Shown one piece after another: positions 1-7,225 of a DNA stretch of 26,609 nucleotides. The notes below the pieces were generated by a model. That model saw nothing but the letters and a program-made list of their open reading frames with translations. It was not told the origin of the DNA and did not search any database. Source of the stretch: an uncultured Bacteroides sp. (GTDB lineage: Bacteria > Bacteroidota > Bacteroidia > Bacteroidales > Bacteroidaceae); assembly GCA_934716785.1 (NCBI GenBank), contig CAKUYM010000024.1:1-26609 (forward strand), written 5' to 3'. The position numbers and the translations under genes were made by a program. Within the stretch, counting starts at the first letter, position 1, and the number at the start of each line of letters is the position of its first letter.

Positions 1-408
1 TTCCCTCAAATAAGCGGGCGTAGGCCATAGATAAAGGCATGTAGCATATTGGGCTGCCCCAAAAGTGACGAAGAACCTGTTTTTCTTTTGTCTACCCATA
101 TCAATAGCTTATTTCAATAATATTATATTATAGTATAGTATGGTATCCGGTGATACCTCCATTTTGATGATGACACAAAAGATCGTCCTCCATCCTTTGG
201 CGCGTACTCCAAACATCTCCAGCATACCTGCGGCAAAAAACTGCGCATTGCAACAAAGGTAAGCAAAAGCAGAAAGACATACAGCTTACAAACTGATTTT
301 TCATTTTGTGAGTAGATTTTAGTTTCATTATTCTCTGTGTGGTAAGCCTTTATTCCGCAACTCTTTATTGTACCCTCATAAACACATACCATTATAAGAT
401 TATTGCCA
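1..408. other. Intergenic stretch, no supported gene
   Basis: No frame here gives a protein I recognise. The minus strand is open from an ATG at 99 to the window edge (33 codons), but all three minus frames are fairly open there, so it could be the 5' end of a gene lying to the left or chance. A longer minus-strand frame (509 to 123) is rich in Cys, Tyr and Trp, has no family resemblance, and its 5' end lies inside the GGTGAAA repeat block. A small perfect hairpin (GGTATC-cggt-GATACC, 142-157) sits upstream of the 33-codon frame, next to an AT-alternating run (121-141). Function unknown. Confidence 0.4.
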
Positions 409-424
409 TTCACCGGTTTCACCT
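409..424. repeat. Left arm of 16-bp GGTGAAA inverted repeat
   Basis: Positions 409-424 read TTCACCGGTTTCACCT. This is the exact reverse complement of 921-936 (AGGTGAAACCGGTGAA). The two arms bracket about 500 bp containing a further GGTGAAA hairpin and an AT-rich phased repeat array. Each arm is itself two GGTGAA half-motifs joined by an ACCGGT palindrome. Confidence 0.7.
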
Positions 425-458
425 GATAGTCTAAATGCCGATGAATAAGGCAATAGCG

Positions 459-510
459 GGTGAAGGCGAAGGGGTGAAAGCTGGTGAAACCGGGCACTAT
501 CGGTTTCACC
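459..510. repeat. GGTGAAA motif cluster with perfect hairpin
   Basis: GGTGAA(A/G) occurs at 459-465, 473-479 and 483-489. The last copy begins a perfect inverted repeat, GGTGAAACCG (483-492), 8-nt loop, CGGTTTCACC (501-510). The core is the same sequence as the 16-bp arms at 409-424 and 921-936, so these are members of one motif family, probably binding sites for a protein or a folded nucleic-acid structure. No long T run follows the hairpin, so I do not call it a terminator. Confidence 0.65.
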
Positions 511-542
511 TTGGCTTTTCAAAATATCCCTTGAGCTAAAAT

Positions 543-817
543 GAATATCATTATAGCATATCCGAATATCATTATAGCTAATGAAAATATGCTTATAGCA
601 AATCCGTTGTCAAGTATTAACAGATGAGCTGTCAGCTATTAATAGTCTTACTACCAAGCATTAACACTTGAAAAATCATTTATTAATACTTGAGGTATCG
701 CTTATTAATATATCAATGATTGAGTTACTGGAGCTATATATTCAGTATGTTGGAGCCATATCCCTACCATATTGAATCTATATATTCGACAACAATGGGA
801 GTATATACACGACAACC
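543..817. repeat. Iteron-like AT-rich array phased at 21-22 bp
   Basis: Degenerate tandem units keep an almost constant spacing. TATAGC lies at 552, 573 and 594 (21-bp steps; the first two units share GAATATCATTATAGC). TATTAA or CATTAA then lies at 615, 637, 659, 681 and 703 (one 21-bp step, then four of 22). After a shift of register, TATATA or CATATC lies at 735, 757, 779 and 802. Unit sequences drift while the helical phasing (two turns per unit) persists. This resembles replication iterons or cooperative protein-binding arrays. No protein gene overlaps it. Confidence 0.7.
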
Positions 818-835
818 GAATGAATAATTTTCATG

Positions 836-939
836 GGTGAAAGCGACAACGGAGGGGTTCACCTTATTTCAGCCTGTGCCTTCACCTATAACGCACTCAT
901 TCAAAGCAGTTTCGGTTATAAGGTGAAACCGGTGAAACT
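836..939. repeat. Right GGTGAAA motif cluster, incl. 16-bp inverted-repeat arm
   Basis: GGTGAAAG at 836-843, GGGTTCACC at 855-863 and TTCACC at 881-886 are followed by a tandem direct repeat GGTGAAACC-GGTGAAACT (922-939). Positions 921-936 are the inverted partner of 409-424. Together with the left cluster this encloses the phased AT-rich array at 543-817. Confidence 0.65.
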
Positions 940-1047
940 TATGAAGCCTACATTCTATTCAGATAGGCATTATGGGAGAAAACTGTGGTAAGCATAGTCA
1001 AGCAGACATCTAAGATATGGGCGTTAGCAAGCCTTTTTGATTGCTTT

Positions 1048-1200
1048 ATAAAAAAATCCCATTTTGAAGTCACACCTGACTCAAAATGGGATAACACAAA
1101 CAAAACAAACAATATTAGCGATTTTCACAAACAGCTGTTTCTTTATATATTCTAATTACTTTATAAGACTTATTTATAGTATGTCGCTAAAACATCTTTT
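1048..1200 (-). ncRNA. Putative ~150-nt intergenic small RNA
   Basis: A minus-strand promoter-like box (TATTTTTGC, 1214 to 1206, a match to Bacteroides TAnnTTTGC) would start a transcript near 1200. It would end at a strong intrinsic terminator at 1092 to 1050. No other minus-strand gene lies between the terminator and 7226, so the terminator needs a local transcript. The interval has no useful ORF (the first ATG is followed by a stop one codon later). Predicted RNA features are a 7-bp closing stem (complement of 1184-1190 with 1115-1121, TTAGCGA/TCGCTAA), a perfect palindrome AAACAGCTGTTT (1129-1140) inside it, a U/G-rich unpaired linker, then the terminator hairpin. The layout matches Bacteroides intergenic sRNAs, but I cannot identify a family. 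Confidence 0.55.
1050..1092 (-). terminator. Strong intrinsic terminator on the minus strand
   Basis: A 12-bp perfect stem (ATCCCATTTTGA, 1056-1067, with TCAAAATGGGAT, 1081-1092) extends past an A bulge by three more pairs (1069-1071/1078-1080) to a 6-nt loop. In the minus direction it is followed by six T (1055 to 1050). In the plus direction there is no T run, so the orientation is clear. Confidence 0.8.
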
Positions 1201-1205
1201 CGGGG

Positions 1206-1214
1206 GCAAAAATA
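1206..1214 (-). promoter_or_regulatory. -7 promoter element for the putative small RNA
   Basis: The minus strand reads TATTTTTGC, a full match to the Bacteroides TAnnTTTGC element, about 6 bp before the presumed start at 1200. I see no clear TTTG at -33; only T-rich sequence lies there. Confidence 0.5.
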
Positions 1215-1411
1215 TCAATTTATCATAGGATGAAAAATAAAATCGATAGATAGTTATAAAAAATAATCATTTTATATATAAATAATTGTGCTAATATATA
1301 AATAATTGTATTCATTCCACGTCTAAATAAAGAATAAATAATCTATTTTCCAATATATTACAAATTTTCATCTTCCAAACGACCGAATCCGTGTTACTTC
1401 ATAAAAAAGAG
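1215..1411. other. AT-rich intergenic segment upstream of the dipeptidase gene
   Basis: Very AT-rich sequence with near repeats of TATATATAAATAATTGT (around 1273-1288 and 1295-1310). It lies between the minus-strand small-RNA promoter and the plus-strand promoter at 1412, so it would be a shared divergent upstream region. No gene is seen. Confidence 0.5.
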
Positions 1412-1420
1412 TACCTTTGC
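1412..1420 (+). promoter_or_regulatory. -7 promoter element (TACCTTTGC) for the dipeptidase gene
   Basis: TACCTTTGC matches the Bacteroides -7 consensus and lies 20 bp before the ATG at 1441, which implies a short leader. A -33 TTTG is not evident. Confidence 0.6.
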
Positions 1421-1440
1421 CCTTATAAAAGACAAGAACA

Positions 1441-2160
1441 ATGAGATTTTCGAAACATAGTTTGCCGATTCTTTATATTCTGCTGATATGGTGTTGTAAC
1501 ACAAATACCGTACAAGCTGGCGAAATCATCTTTCCGACCGCAAAACCGGAGAAAAGTCCAACGGCTCTATACATGGATTCTTTAGGATTGATAGACGTGA
1601 CAGAATTGGACAGCAGCCTCGTCGTGAAACTGATGTACACACAAGCTGATAATTTCACCGGTGAAATACTTTACAATGATTTATCGGAAGCTTATTTGCA
1701 CCCGGATGCAGCACACGCACTGGTGAAAGCACAGAAAATACTGAAAAAGTTATGTCCGTCATACAGCCTCCTCATTTATGATGCAGCACGCCCGATGTCT
1801 GTACAAAAGAAAATGTGGAATGTCGTAAAAGGAACCCAAAAATATAAATACGTCTCCAACCCGAATCGCGGCGGAGGACTTCATAACTATGGACTGGCAG
1901 TAGATGTCAGCATTCAAGACTCTGCAGGACGACCGCTCCCCATGGGAACAAAGGTAGACCACTTGGGCGAAGAAGCCCACATCACCCAAGAGACCGAATT
2001 GGTACGCAACGGCAAAATCAGTGAAGCAGAACGGCAAAACCGGATACTACTGAGAAAAGTAATGAAAGAGGCCGGATTCCGTGCATTACCTAATGAATGG
2101 TGGCACTTCAACTTTTGTAGCCGGGACGTAGCCAAACAGAAATATAAATTGATACCATAA
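1441..2160 (+). CDS. D-alanyl-D-alanine dipeptidase, VanX/DdpX type (peptidase M15D)
   Basis: Predicted zinc dipeptidase that splits D-Ala-D-Ala. The 239-residue product starts with a hydrophobic signal peptide, probably cut after VQA (residues 24-26), so it should act in the periplasm. The M15D signature is complete: Arg117 in DAARP, zinc ligands His148 and Asp155 (LHNYGLAVD), catalytic Glu219 and third ligand His222 (EWWHF), plus the MGTKVDHLGEEAH loop (168-180) typical of VanX relatives. It is monocistronic, with its own promoter at 1412. No vanR/S/H/A genes are nearby, so turnover or recycling of wall-derived D-Ala-D-Ala is more likely than vancomycin resistance (inference from context). 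Cys18-Cys19 do not form a good lipobox. Confidence 0.9.
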   Translation: MRFSKHSLPILYILLIWCCNTNTVQAGEIIFPTAKPEKSPTALYMDSLGLIDVTELDSSLVVKLMYTQADNFTGEILYNDLSEAYLHPDAAHALVKAQKILKKLCPSYSLLIYDAARPMSVQKKMWNVVKGTQKYKYVSNPNRGGGLHNYGLAVDVSIQDSAGRPLPMGTKVDHLGEEAHITQETELVRNGKISEAERQNRILLRKVMKEAGFRALPNEWWHFNFCSRDVAKQKYKLIP

Positions 2161-2170
2161 ACCTGCACCC

Positions 2171-2226
2171 TACGTTCAACCCCGATTATCCGAACAACGT
2201 AATAAACTTCTCATATAACGTAATAA
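2171..2226. repeat. Repeated AACGTAATAA motifs upstream of the methyltransferase
   Basis: AACGTAATAA occurs at 2196-2205 and 2217-2226 (21-bp spacing), with an inverted TACGTT at 2171-2176. The second copy ends 7 bp before the ATG at 2234. Possibly an operator or untranslated-region element. The motif is short, so chance is possible. Confidence 0.35.
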
Positions 2227-2233
2227 TCCTTTT

Positions 2234-3421
2234 ATGCAAATCTCCCCCGAAACCCAACAATTCATCCGCGAGCACCAAGCGGACAATGTCCGTACCTTGG
2301 CTCTACAAGCCTCCAAGTACCCGAATATAGACATGCCGACCGCTATCACTCAAATTGCAGGGCGACAGATTGCTGCCGAGAAAATACCATCATGGAAGGA
2401 AATTGAAGATATATGGTATCCCAAGCACCTCTCATTGGAACAGTGTTCTTCGGAAACTACAGCACGCTATAAAGCGAACCTCCTACAAGGTGGATCCCTG
2501 ACCGATCTTACCGGCGGATTCGGAATAGATTGTTCTTTCATCGCCTCCGGTTTCCAGTCGGTCACCTACGTGGAGCGGCAGGAAGAACTTTGTGAAATAG
2601 CCGCACACAACTTCCCCATACTCAAATTGAACCATATAACGGTCAGAAACGAAGACGGAATAGCCTACCTGAAAGCGATGTCTCCCGTAGACTGCATCTT
2701 CCTCGACCCTGCCCGACGCAATGAACACGGTGGGAAAACGGTTGCCATCTCCGACTGCGAACCTGATGTTACCGAACTGGAAGAGCTGTTGCTAAGCAAA
2801 GCCAACCGAGTAATGGTCAAACTGTCTCCCATGCTCGACCTTTCATTGGCATTAAAGGATTTGAGACATGCCCAAGAAGCCCATATTCTGTCCGTCAACA
2901 ACGAATGCAAAGAACTATTGTTACTGCTCGGCCAAGAAGTACCGACAGAGATTCCGATTCATTGCGTAAATATGACAGCCAAAGGAGAACGGGAAGAACA
3001 GCACTTTGTTTTTACCCGCGAACAAGAGCTACAGAACGAATGTACTTACACAGATACTTTGAAAAATTACCTGTACGAACCGAACTCATCACTCTTGAAG
3101 GCCGGTGCTTTCCGCAGCATTGCCACAGCCTATCTTGTAGAAAAGCTACATCCCAACAGCCATCTTTACACTTCCGATATCCTGATTGCAGACTTTCCCG
3201 GAAGAGTGTTTCGTATCATCAGTCAATGCAGTTTCAACAAAAAAGAGATAAAAAACTGCCTGTCGGACCTCAAAAAGGCAAACCTTACCGTCCGCAACTT
3301 TCCCGCCACCGTAGCAGAACTACGCAAACGCATCAATTTGCCGGAAGGAGGAGACACCTACTTATTTGCCAGCACATTAAATAATGGGCAAAAAATCCTG
3401 ATCCGATGCGAAAAGGCATAA
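2234..3421 (+). CDS. Class I SAM-dependent methyltransferase with THUMP-like domain
   Basis: 395-residue cytoplasmic protein with no signal peptide. An N-terminal alpha-rich or ferredoxin-like part (about 1-85) of the kind seen in Porphyromonas PG_1098-like proteins precedes a Rossmann methyltransferase core. SAM motif I is DLTGGFGID (91-99), the acidic residue of motif II is Glu114 (VERQEEL), and the motif IV-like segment is FLDPARR (156-162). The C-terminal part (about 310-395) fits the THUMP-like domain found in this Bacteroidetes family. The Asp-Pro-Ala-Arg-Arg motif and THUMP-like module suggest an RNA substrate, but the target is not known and I infer it only from domain type. The gap to the upstream gene is 73 bp. 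The start is the first in-frame ATG with full domain coverage; no strong Shine-Dalgarno sequence is visible, as is usual in this phylum. Confidence 0.88.
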   Translation: MQISPETQQFIREHQADNVRTLALQASKYPNIDMPTAITQIAGRQIAAEKIPSWKEIEDIWYPKHLSLEQCSSETTARYKANLLQGGSLTDLTGGFGIDCSFIASGFQSVTYVERQEELCEIAAHNFPILKLNHITVRNEDGIAYLKAMSPVDCIFLDPARRNEHGGKTVAISDCEPDVTELEELLLSKANRVMVKLSPMLDLSLALKDLRHAQEAHILSVNNECKELLLLLGQEVPTEIPIHCVNMTAKGEREEQHFVFTREQELQNECTYTDTLKNYLYEPNSSLLKAGAFRSIATAYLVEKLHPNSHLYTSDILIADFPGRVFRIISQCSFNKKEIKNCLSDLKKANLTVRNFPATVAELRKRINLPEGGDTYLFASTLNNGQKILIRCEKA

Positions 3422-3430
3422 GATATTTGC

Positions 3431-3439
3431 TATATTTGC
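3431..3439 (+). promoter_or_regulatory. -7 promoter element (TATATTTGC) for the phosphodiesterase-hydrolase pair
   Basis: TATATTTGC fits TAnnTTTGC and begins 9 bp after the methyltransferase stop, leaving a leader of about 50 nt before the ATG at 3495. It suggests that the next two genes can be transcribed separately. Confidence 0.45.
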
Positions 3440-3494
3440 CAAGTGCAAAGGATTTCTGATTAAAAAGCTAAATTAATCACCTAATGAAAATACC

Positions 3495-4412
3495 ATGAAT
3501 AAACAAAACATCACAACGTTACTTGCTACATTCGTTTTACTCTTTTGTTTCACTTTCACCTGCATTGCCAAAGGAAAAGACAAAGCCAAACACGTTGTTC
3601 TCATCGGTTTGGACGGCTGGGGAGCCTACAGTCTGCCCAAAGTCGATATGCCCAATGTCAAGAGCCTGATGGAGAATGGGGCTTATACATTGAAAAAACG
3701 TTCGGCACTGCCTTCTTCCAGTGCTATCAACTGGGCATCCATGTTCATGGGAGCCGGTCCGGAACTCCACGGATACACCGAATGGGGTTCCAAGACTCCG
3801 GAACTTCCATCGCGCATAGTAAATAAGAACGGAATCTTCCCTACTATTTTCCAAATACTGCGTGACGCCCGTCCGGAAGCGGAAATCGGTTGCTTGTACG
3901 AGTGGAACGGAATCAAGTATTTAGTAGACACCCTCTCGCTAAACTATCAATACCATGTTGCCGACTACAACAAGACACCTAAAGAATTAGGTGACATGGC
4001 ATCTGCCTATATAAAAGAAAAGCATCCGACACTTGTTGCCGTCTGTTACGACAATCCCGACCATATCGGACATGCCGACGGTCACGATACTCCGGCCTAT
4101 TATGAGAAGCTCAAAGAACTGGATCTTTATATCGGTCAGATTATCCAAGCCGTGAAAGAAGCGGGAATGCTGGATGATACTATTTTCATCATAACTGCCG
4201 ACCATGGAGGTATCAACAAAGGGCATGGCGGCAAAATGATGCAGGAGATGGAGACTCCGTTTATTATTTCCGGCAAAAATATCAAAAAAGGACTTTGTTT
4301 TGATGACGTAAGTATGATGCAATATGACGTGGCTTCTACCATAGCCCACATATTCAATCTCGAACAGCCACAGGTGTGGATAGGCAGACCGATAAAATTC
4401 ATTTTTAAATGA
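3495..4412 (+). CDS. Alkaline-phosphatase-superfamily phosphodiesterase/nucleotide pyrophosphatase
   Basis: 305-residue exported protein: signal peptide about 1-25 (hydrophobic 9-24, ending TCIA-KG), then a type I phosphodiesterase/nucleotide pyrophosphatase fold. Two-metal ligands are visible: Asp40 (GLDGWG), Asp189 and His193 (DNPDHIGH), Asp236-His237 (TADHGG) and His244 (KGHGG). The nucleophile should lie in the Ser-rich PSSSAINW segment (Ser74-76), where the family has Thr or Ser. The product should hydrolyse a phosphodiester or phosphomonoester in the periplasm. The exact substrate cannot be read from sequence. At about 305 residues it is compact, without C-terminal extra domains. Its stop overlaps the next start (ATGA, 4409-4412), so it is probably translationally coupled to the hydrolase. 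Confidence 0.85.
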   Translation: MNKQNITTLLATFVLLFCFTFTCIAKGKDKAKHVVLIGLDGWGAYSLPKVDMPNVKSLMENGAYTLKKRSALPSSSAINWASMFMGAGPELHGYTEWGSKTPELPSRIVNKNGIFPTIFQILRDARPEAEIGCLYEWNGIKYLVDTLSLNYQYHVADYNKTPKELGDMASAYIKEKHPTLVAVCYDNPDHIGHADGHDTPAYYEKLKELDLYIGQIIQAVKEAGMLDDTIFIITADHGGINKGHGGKMMQEMETPFIISGKNIKKGLCFDDVSMMQYDVASTIAHIFNLEQPQVWIGRPIKFIFK

Positions 4413-5839
4413 GCAAGAGAATGGAATACTCAAGAGGCAAAATCAAAGCAACAGCTGTCATCTGTTTGTTGACAGTGCAGGCTTTTTCTCATATTCTTTT
4501 TGCGCAAAACATTGTCGGGACCTGGCATGGTAAGCTGACCGTTCCTAACGGTTCACTGACTATCATATTTCATATCAGCCAAGCGGAAAACGGTTCTTAT
4601 GTAACGACACTCGACAGTCCCGACCAGGGGGCCAACGGGATAAAAACGCAAGCCACGTCTTTCAGTGATTCCACACTGACTGTTCAGATACCGTCCCTTC
4701 ACGCTTCCTATAAAGGGAAAATGGAAAGCAACGGCACGATAACCGGAACATTCACACAAGGAATGCCGCTACCGTTGAATCTTACCCAAGGAGAAGCACC
4801 ACGTTACAAACGACCGCAGGAACCTCAACCGCCCCTTCCCTACAAAAGCGAAGAGGTTACCGTAAGAAATGAACAAGACGGAATCAATCTTGCAGGGACA
4901 TTGACCTTGCCCGAAAAAGGAAACAAGTTTCCGGCAGTAGTCATGGTGACAGGAAGCGGTGCACAGAATAGGGATGAGGAGATGATGGGACATAAGCCAT
5001 TCCTTGTCATCGCCGATTATCTGACGCGAAACGGAATCGCGGTATTACGCTGCGACGACCGTGGCACAGCCGCTTCACAAGGTGACCACACCACAGCGAC
5101 CAATGAAGATTTCGCGACGGACACGGAAGCTGCCATCAATTATCTACGTAACAGAAAAGAGATAAACACGAAAAAGATTGGCATTATCGGGCATAGCACA
5201 GGCGGAATCATCGCTTTCATCACAGCTGCCAAGGATCCTGCAGTAGCATTTGTCGTTTCGCTGGCCGGACCCGGTATAAAAGGAGACAGTCTGATGCTAA
5301 AACAAGTGGAACTGCTTTCCAAATTTCAAGGAATGCCGGACACACTTTGGCAAGGGATGAAACCGTCGATACGGAACAGATATGCCATATTACAACAAAC
5401 GGATAAGACCACAGATGAACTTCAGAAAGAGTTGTATGCAGACATTGTAAAAACAGTGCCGCCCGAACAACTGAAAGACTTGACCGCACAGCAATTATCA
5501 GATCAAATAAGTTTGATGACTTCACCCTGGTATCTCCATTTTATGAGATATGACCCGGCTGAAGCCATGAAAAAAATAAAGTGTCCGGTACTCGCTTTAA
5601 ACGGGGAAAAGGATATACAAGTAGATGCCGCCATGAACCTTACAGCCATCCAACAAAGAATCAGTGAGAACGGCAACAAGAATGTAACAATAAAATTCTA
5701 TCCGCACTTAAACCATCTGTTTCAAACCTGCCAGAAAGGGACATTGGATGAATATAGACAACTGGAAGAAACCATCAGCCCGGAAGTTTTGAAAGATATA
5801 ACAGACTGGATTCTTAAACATACAAGAAAAGGCAATTGA
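4409..5839 (+). CDS. Exported alpha/beta hydrolase (acyl esterase/peptidase-like)
   Basis: 476 residues. Signal peptide about 1-32 (ends SHILFAQ), then a beta-rich N-terminal domain (about 34-128, starting IVGTWHGKL) common in Bacteroidetes secreted hydrolases, then an alpha/beta-hydrolase domain (150-476). The catalytic triad is readable: Ser263 in GHSTGG, Asp402 in GEKDIQV and His436 in LNHLF. TGSG (181-184) probably supplies the oxyanion hole, and RCDDRGT (214-220) is typical of the esterase/dipeptidyl-peptidase-like group. The substrate is unknown; an ester or small peptide is likely. The start overlaps the phosphodiesterase stop by 4 bp. An alternative start at the fifth codon (Met5) would remove the overlap and keep the signal peptide. 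Confidence 0.87.
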   Translation: MSKRMEYSRGKIKATAVICLLTVQAFSHILFAQNIVGTWHGKLTVPNGSLTIIFHISQAENGSYVTTLDSPDQGANGIKTQATSFSDSTLTVQIPSLHASYKGKMESNGTITGTFTQGMPLPLNLTQGEAPRYKRPQEPQPPLPYKSEEVTVRNEQDGINLAGTLTLPEKGNKFPAVVMVTGSGAQNRDEEMMGHKPFLVIADYLTRNGIAVLRCDDRGTAASQGDHTTATNEDFATDTEAAINYLRNRKEINTKKIGIIGHSTGGIIAFITAAKDPAVAFVVSLAGPGIKGDSLMLKQVELLSKFQGMPDTLWQGMKPSIRNRYAILQQTDKTTDELQKELYADIVKTVPPEQLKDLTAQQLSDQISLMTSPWYLHFMRYDPAEAMKKIKCPVLALNGEKDIQVDAAMNLTAIQQRISENGNKNVTIKFYPHLNHLFQTCQKGTLDEYRQLEETISPEVLKDITDWILKHTRKGN

Positions 5840-5918
5840 AATAGTTGAAAAATGCCCGACTATGATTTATCATATAACATGTTAAATTCATAACCTTACA
5901 TAGGCAGCATTGTACAAA

Positions 5919-5932
5919 TTGATTTAAATCAA
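5919..5932. promoter_or_regulatory. FNR/CRP-type palindrome TTGATTTAAATCAA
   Basis: A perfect 14-bp palindrome matching the TTGAT-N4-ATCAA half-site layout of FNR-class regulators. Its centre (5925.5) lies about 57 bp before the start expected from the -7 box at 5971, a position suited to activation by a Crp/Fnr-family protein. The site is read directly. The regulator and oxygen or redox control are inference. Confidence 0.5.
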
Positions 5933-5970
5933 AATATATCAGAACGAACTCATCTTGACCGATTTTGTTC

Positions 5971-5979
5971 TACCTTTGC
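5971..5979 (+). promoter_or_regulatory. -7 promoter element (TACCTTTGC) for araJ-like exporter
   Basis: An exact TACCTTTGC 54 bp before the ATG at 6033. TTGACC at 5955-5960 is too close to serve as a standard Bacteroides -33 element. Confidence 0.6.
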
Positions 5980-6032
5980 ACCCGCAAAAAAGAAAGAGGT
6001 AAAAAAATTATAGATTTCAGGTTGGGTTTTAT

Positions 6033-7175
6033 ATGAAGAAGAGTCTTATTGCATTGGCATTCGGCACCTTAGGATTGGGTATTGCCGAGTTTGTTATGAT
6101 GGGTATTTTGCCCGATGTGGCAAGAGATTTAGGCATCAGCATCCCTACTGCCGGACATTTCATTTCCGCCTACGCATTGGGCGTTTGTGTCGGTGCTCCC
6201 GTACTGACGTTGGCTCGCAAATATCCATTGAAACACATCCTGTTGATATTGGTCACCTTGATTATGGTAGGTAATATTTGTGCGGCCTTAGCCCCCAATT
6301 ACTGGGTACTGCTCGCTGCACGTTTCATCTCCGGACTGCCACACGGTGCATATTTCGGTGTAGGTTCTATCGTAGCTGAAAGATTGGCCGACAAAGGGAA
6401 AGGATCGGAAGCTGTTTCGATTATGATTGCCGGAATGACCATTGCCAATCTCTTCGGTGTCCCGTTGGGAACTTCATTAAGCACTATGCTCTCCTGGCGT
6501 GCCACTTTTCTGTTAGTCGGTATTTGGGGAATCGTTATTCTATATTACATCTGGCGCTGGGTGCCCCATGTAGAAGGGTTGCAGGACACCGGCTTCAAAG
6601 GACAATTCCATTTTCTGAAAACCCCGGCTCCGTGGTTGATTCTCGGTGCAACAGCATTAGGAAATGGCGGTGTATTCTGTTGGTACAGCTATGTCAATCC
6701 CATGCTGACAAATGTTTCCGGTTTTTCTGCCGAAAGCATTACCCCACTGATGATTCTTGCCGGATTCGGCATGGTCATAGGTAATCTTATCAGCGGACGC
6801 CTCTCGGATCGTTATACCCCCGGAAAGGTGGGAACTGCCACACAGGCATCAATCTGCCTTGTACTATTGCTGATATTCCTCCTTTCTCCTTATAAATGGA
6901 TGGCTGCCATATTGATGTGTCTCTGTACGGCAGGACTATTTGCGGTATCCAGTCCCGAACAGATACTGATTATCCGTGTGGCAAAAGGTGGTGAAATGTT
7001 GGGAGCAGCCTGTGTGCAAGTAGCATTCAACTTAGGAAATGCCATCGGAGCTTATGTAGGAGGACTGGCTGTTCATGAAGGTTATCGCTACCCTGCCCTT
7101 GCCGGTGTCCCTTTTGCTCTGATAGGGTTTACATTGTTCCTTATCTTCTATAAGAAATATCAGGCAAAATACTAA
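6033..7175 (+). CDS. araJ: MFS transporter, AraJ-like (DHA1 family)
   Basis: 380-residue integral membrane protein with about 12 predicted transmembrane helices. It closely resembles the E. coli AraJ family from memory of shared blocks: LGIAEFVMMGILP near the start, GISIPTAGHFISAYALGV, YPLKHILL, the RFISGLPHGAYFGVG motif in helix 4, and AKGGEMLGAA plus AFNLGNAIGAYVGG near the end. Family members are proton-driven exporters of sugars or drugs, and AraJ's physiological substrate is not settled. No arabinose genes are adjacent. The gene is preceded by a TACCTTTGC promoter and an FNR-like palindrome, and has a 50-bp gap to the convergent Rpn-like gene. Confidence 0.88.
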   Translation: MKKSLIALAFGTLGLGIAEFVMMGILPDVARDLGISIPTAGHFISAYALGVCVGAPVLTLARKYPLKHILLILVTLIMVGNICAALAPNYWVLLAARFISGLPHGAYFGVGSIVAERLADKGKGSEAVSIMIAGMTIANLFGVPLGTSLSTMLSWRATFLLVGIWGIVILYYIWRWVPHVEGLQDTGFKGQFHFLKTPAPWLILGATALGNGGVFCWYSYVNPMLTNVSGFSAESITPLMILAGFGMVIGNLISGRLSDRYTPGKVGTATQASICLVLLLIFLLSPYKWMAAILMCLCTAGLFAVSSPEQILIIRVAKGGEMLGAACVQVAFNLGNAIGAYVGGLAVHEGYRYPALAGVPFALIGFTLFLIFYKKYQAKY

Positions 7176-7225
7176 AGCACCGACGATATTCAAAAGAAGC
7201 TATAGTCCTTATCTATGTGAAAAAA

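Noticed and set aside
1..99. Possible 5' end of a minus-strand gene leaving the window (33 codons from an ATG at 99)
   Set aside because: Too short to judge; all three minus frames are nearly open over this stretch and no ribosome-binding site is clear.
123..509. 128-codon minus-strand reading frame
   Set aside because: No family resemblance, odd composition (many Cys, Tyr, Trp), a 5' end inside the GGTGAAA repeat block, and a competing open frame in the same place. Treated as non-coding.
543..817. CRISPR array interpretation of the phased repeats
   Set aside because: Units are contiguous and degenerate, with no constant repeat alternating with unique spacers, and no cas genes are present.
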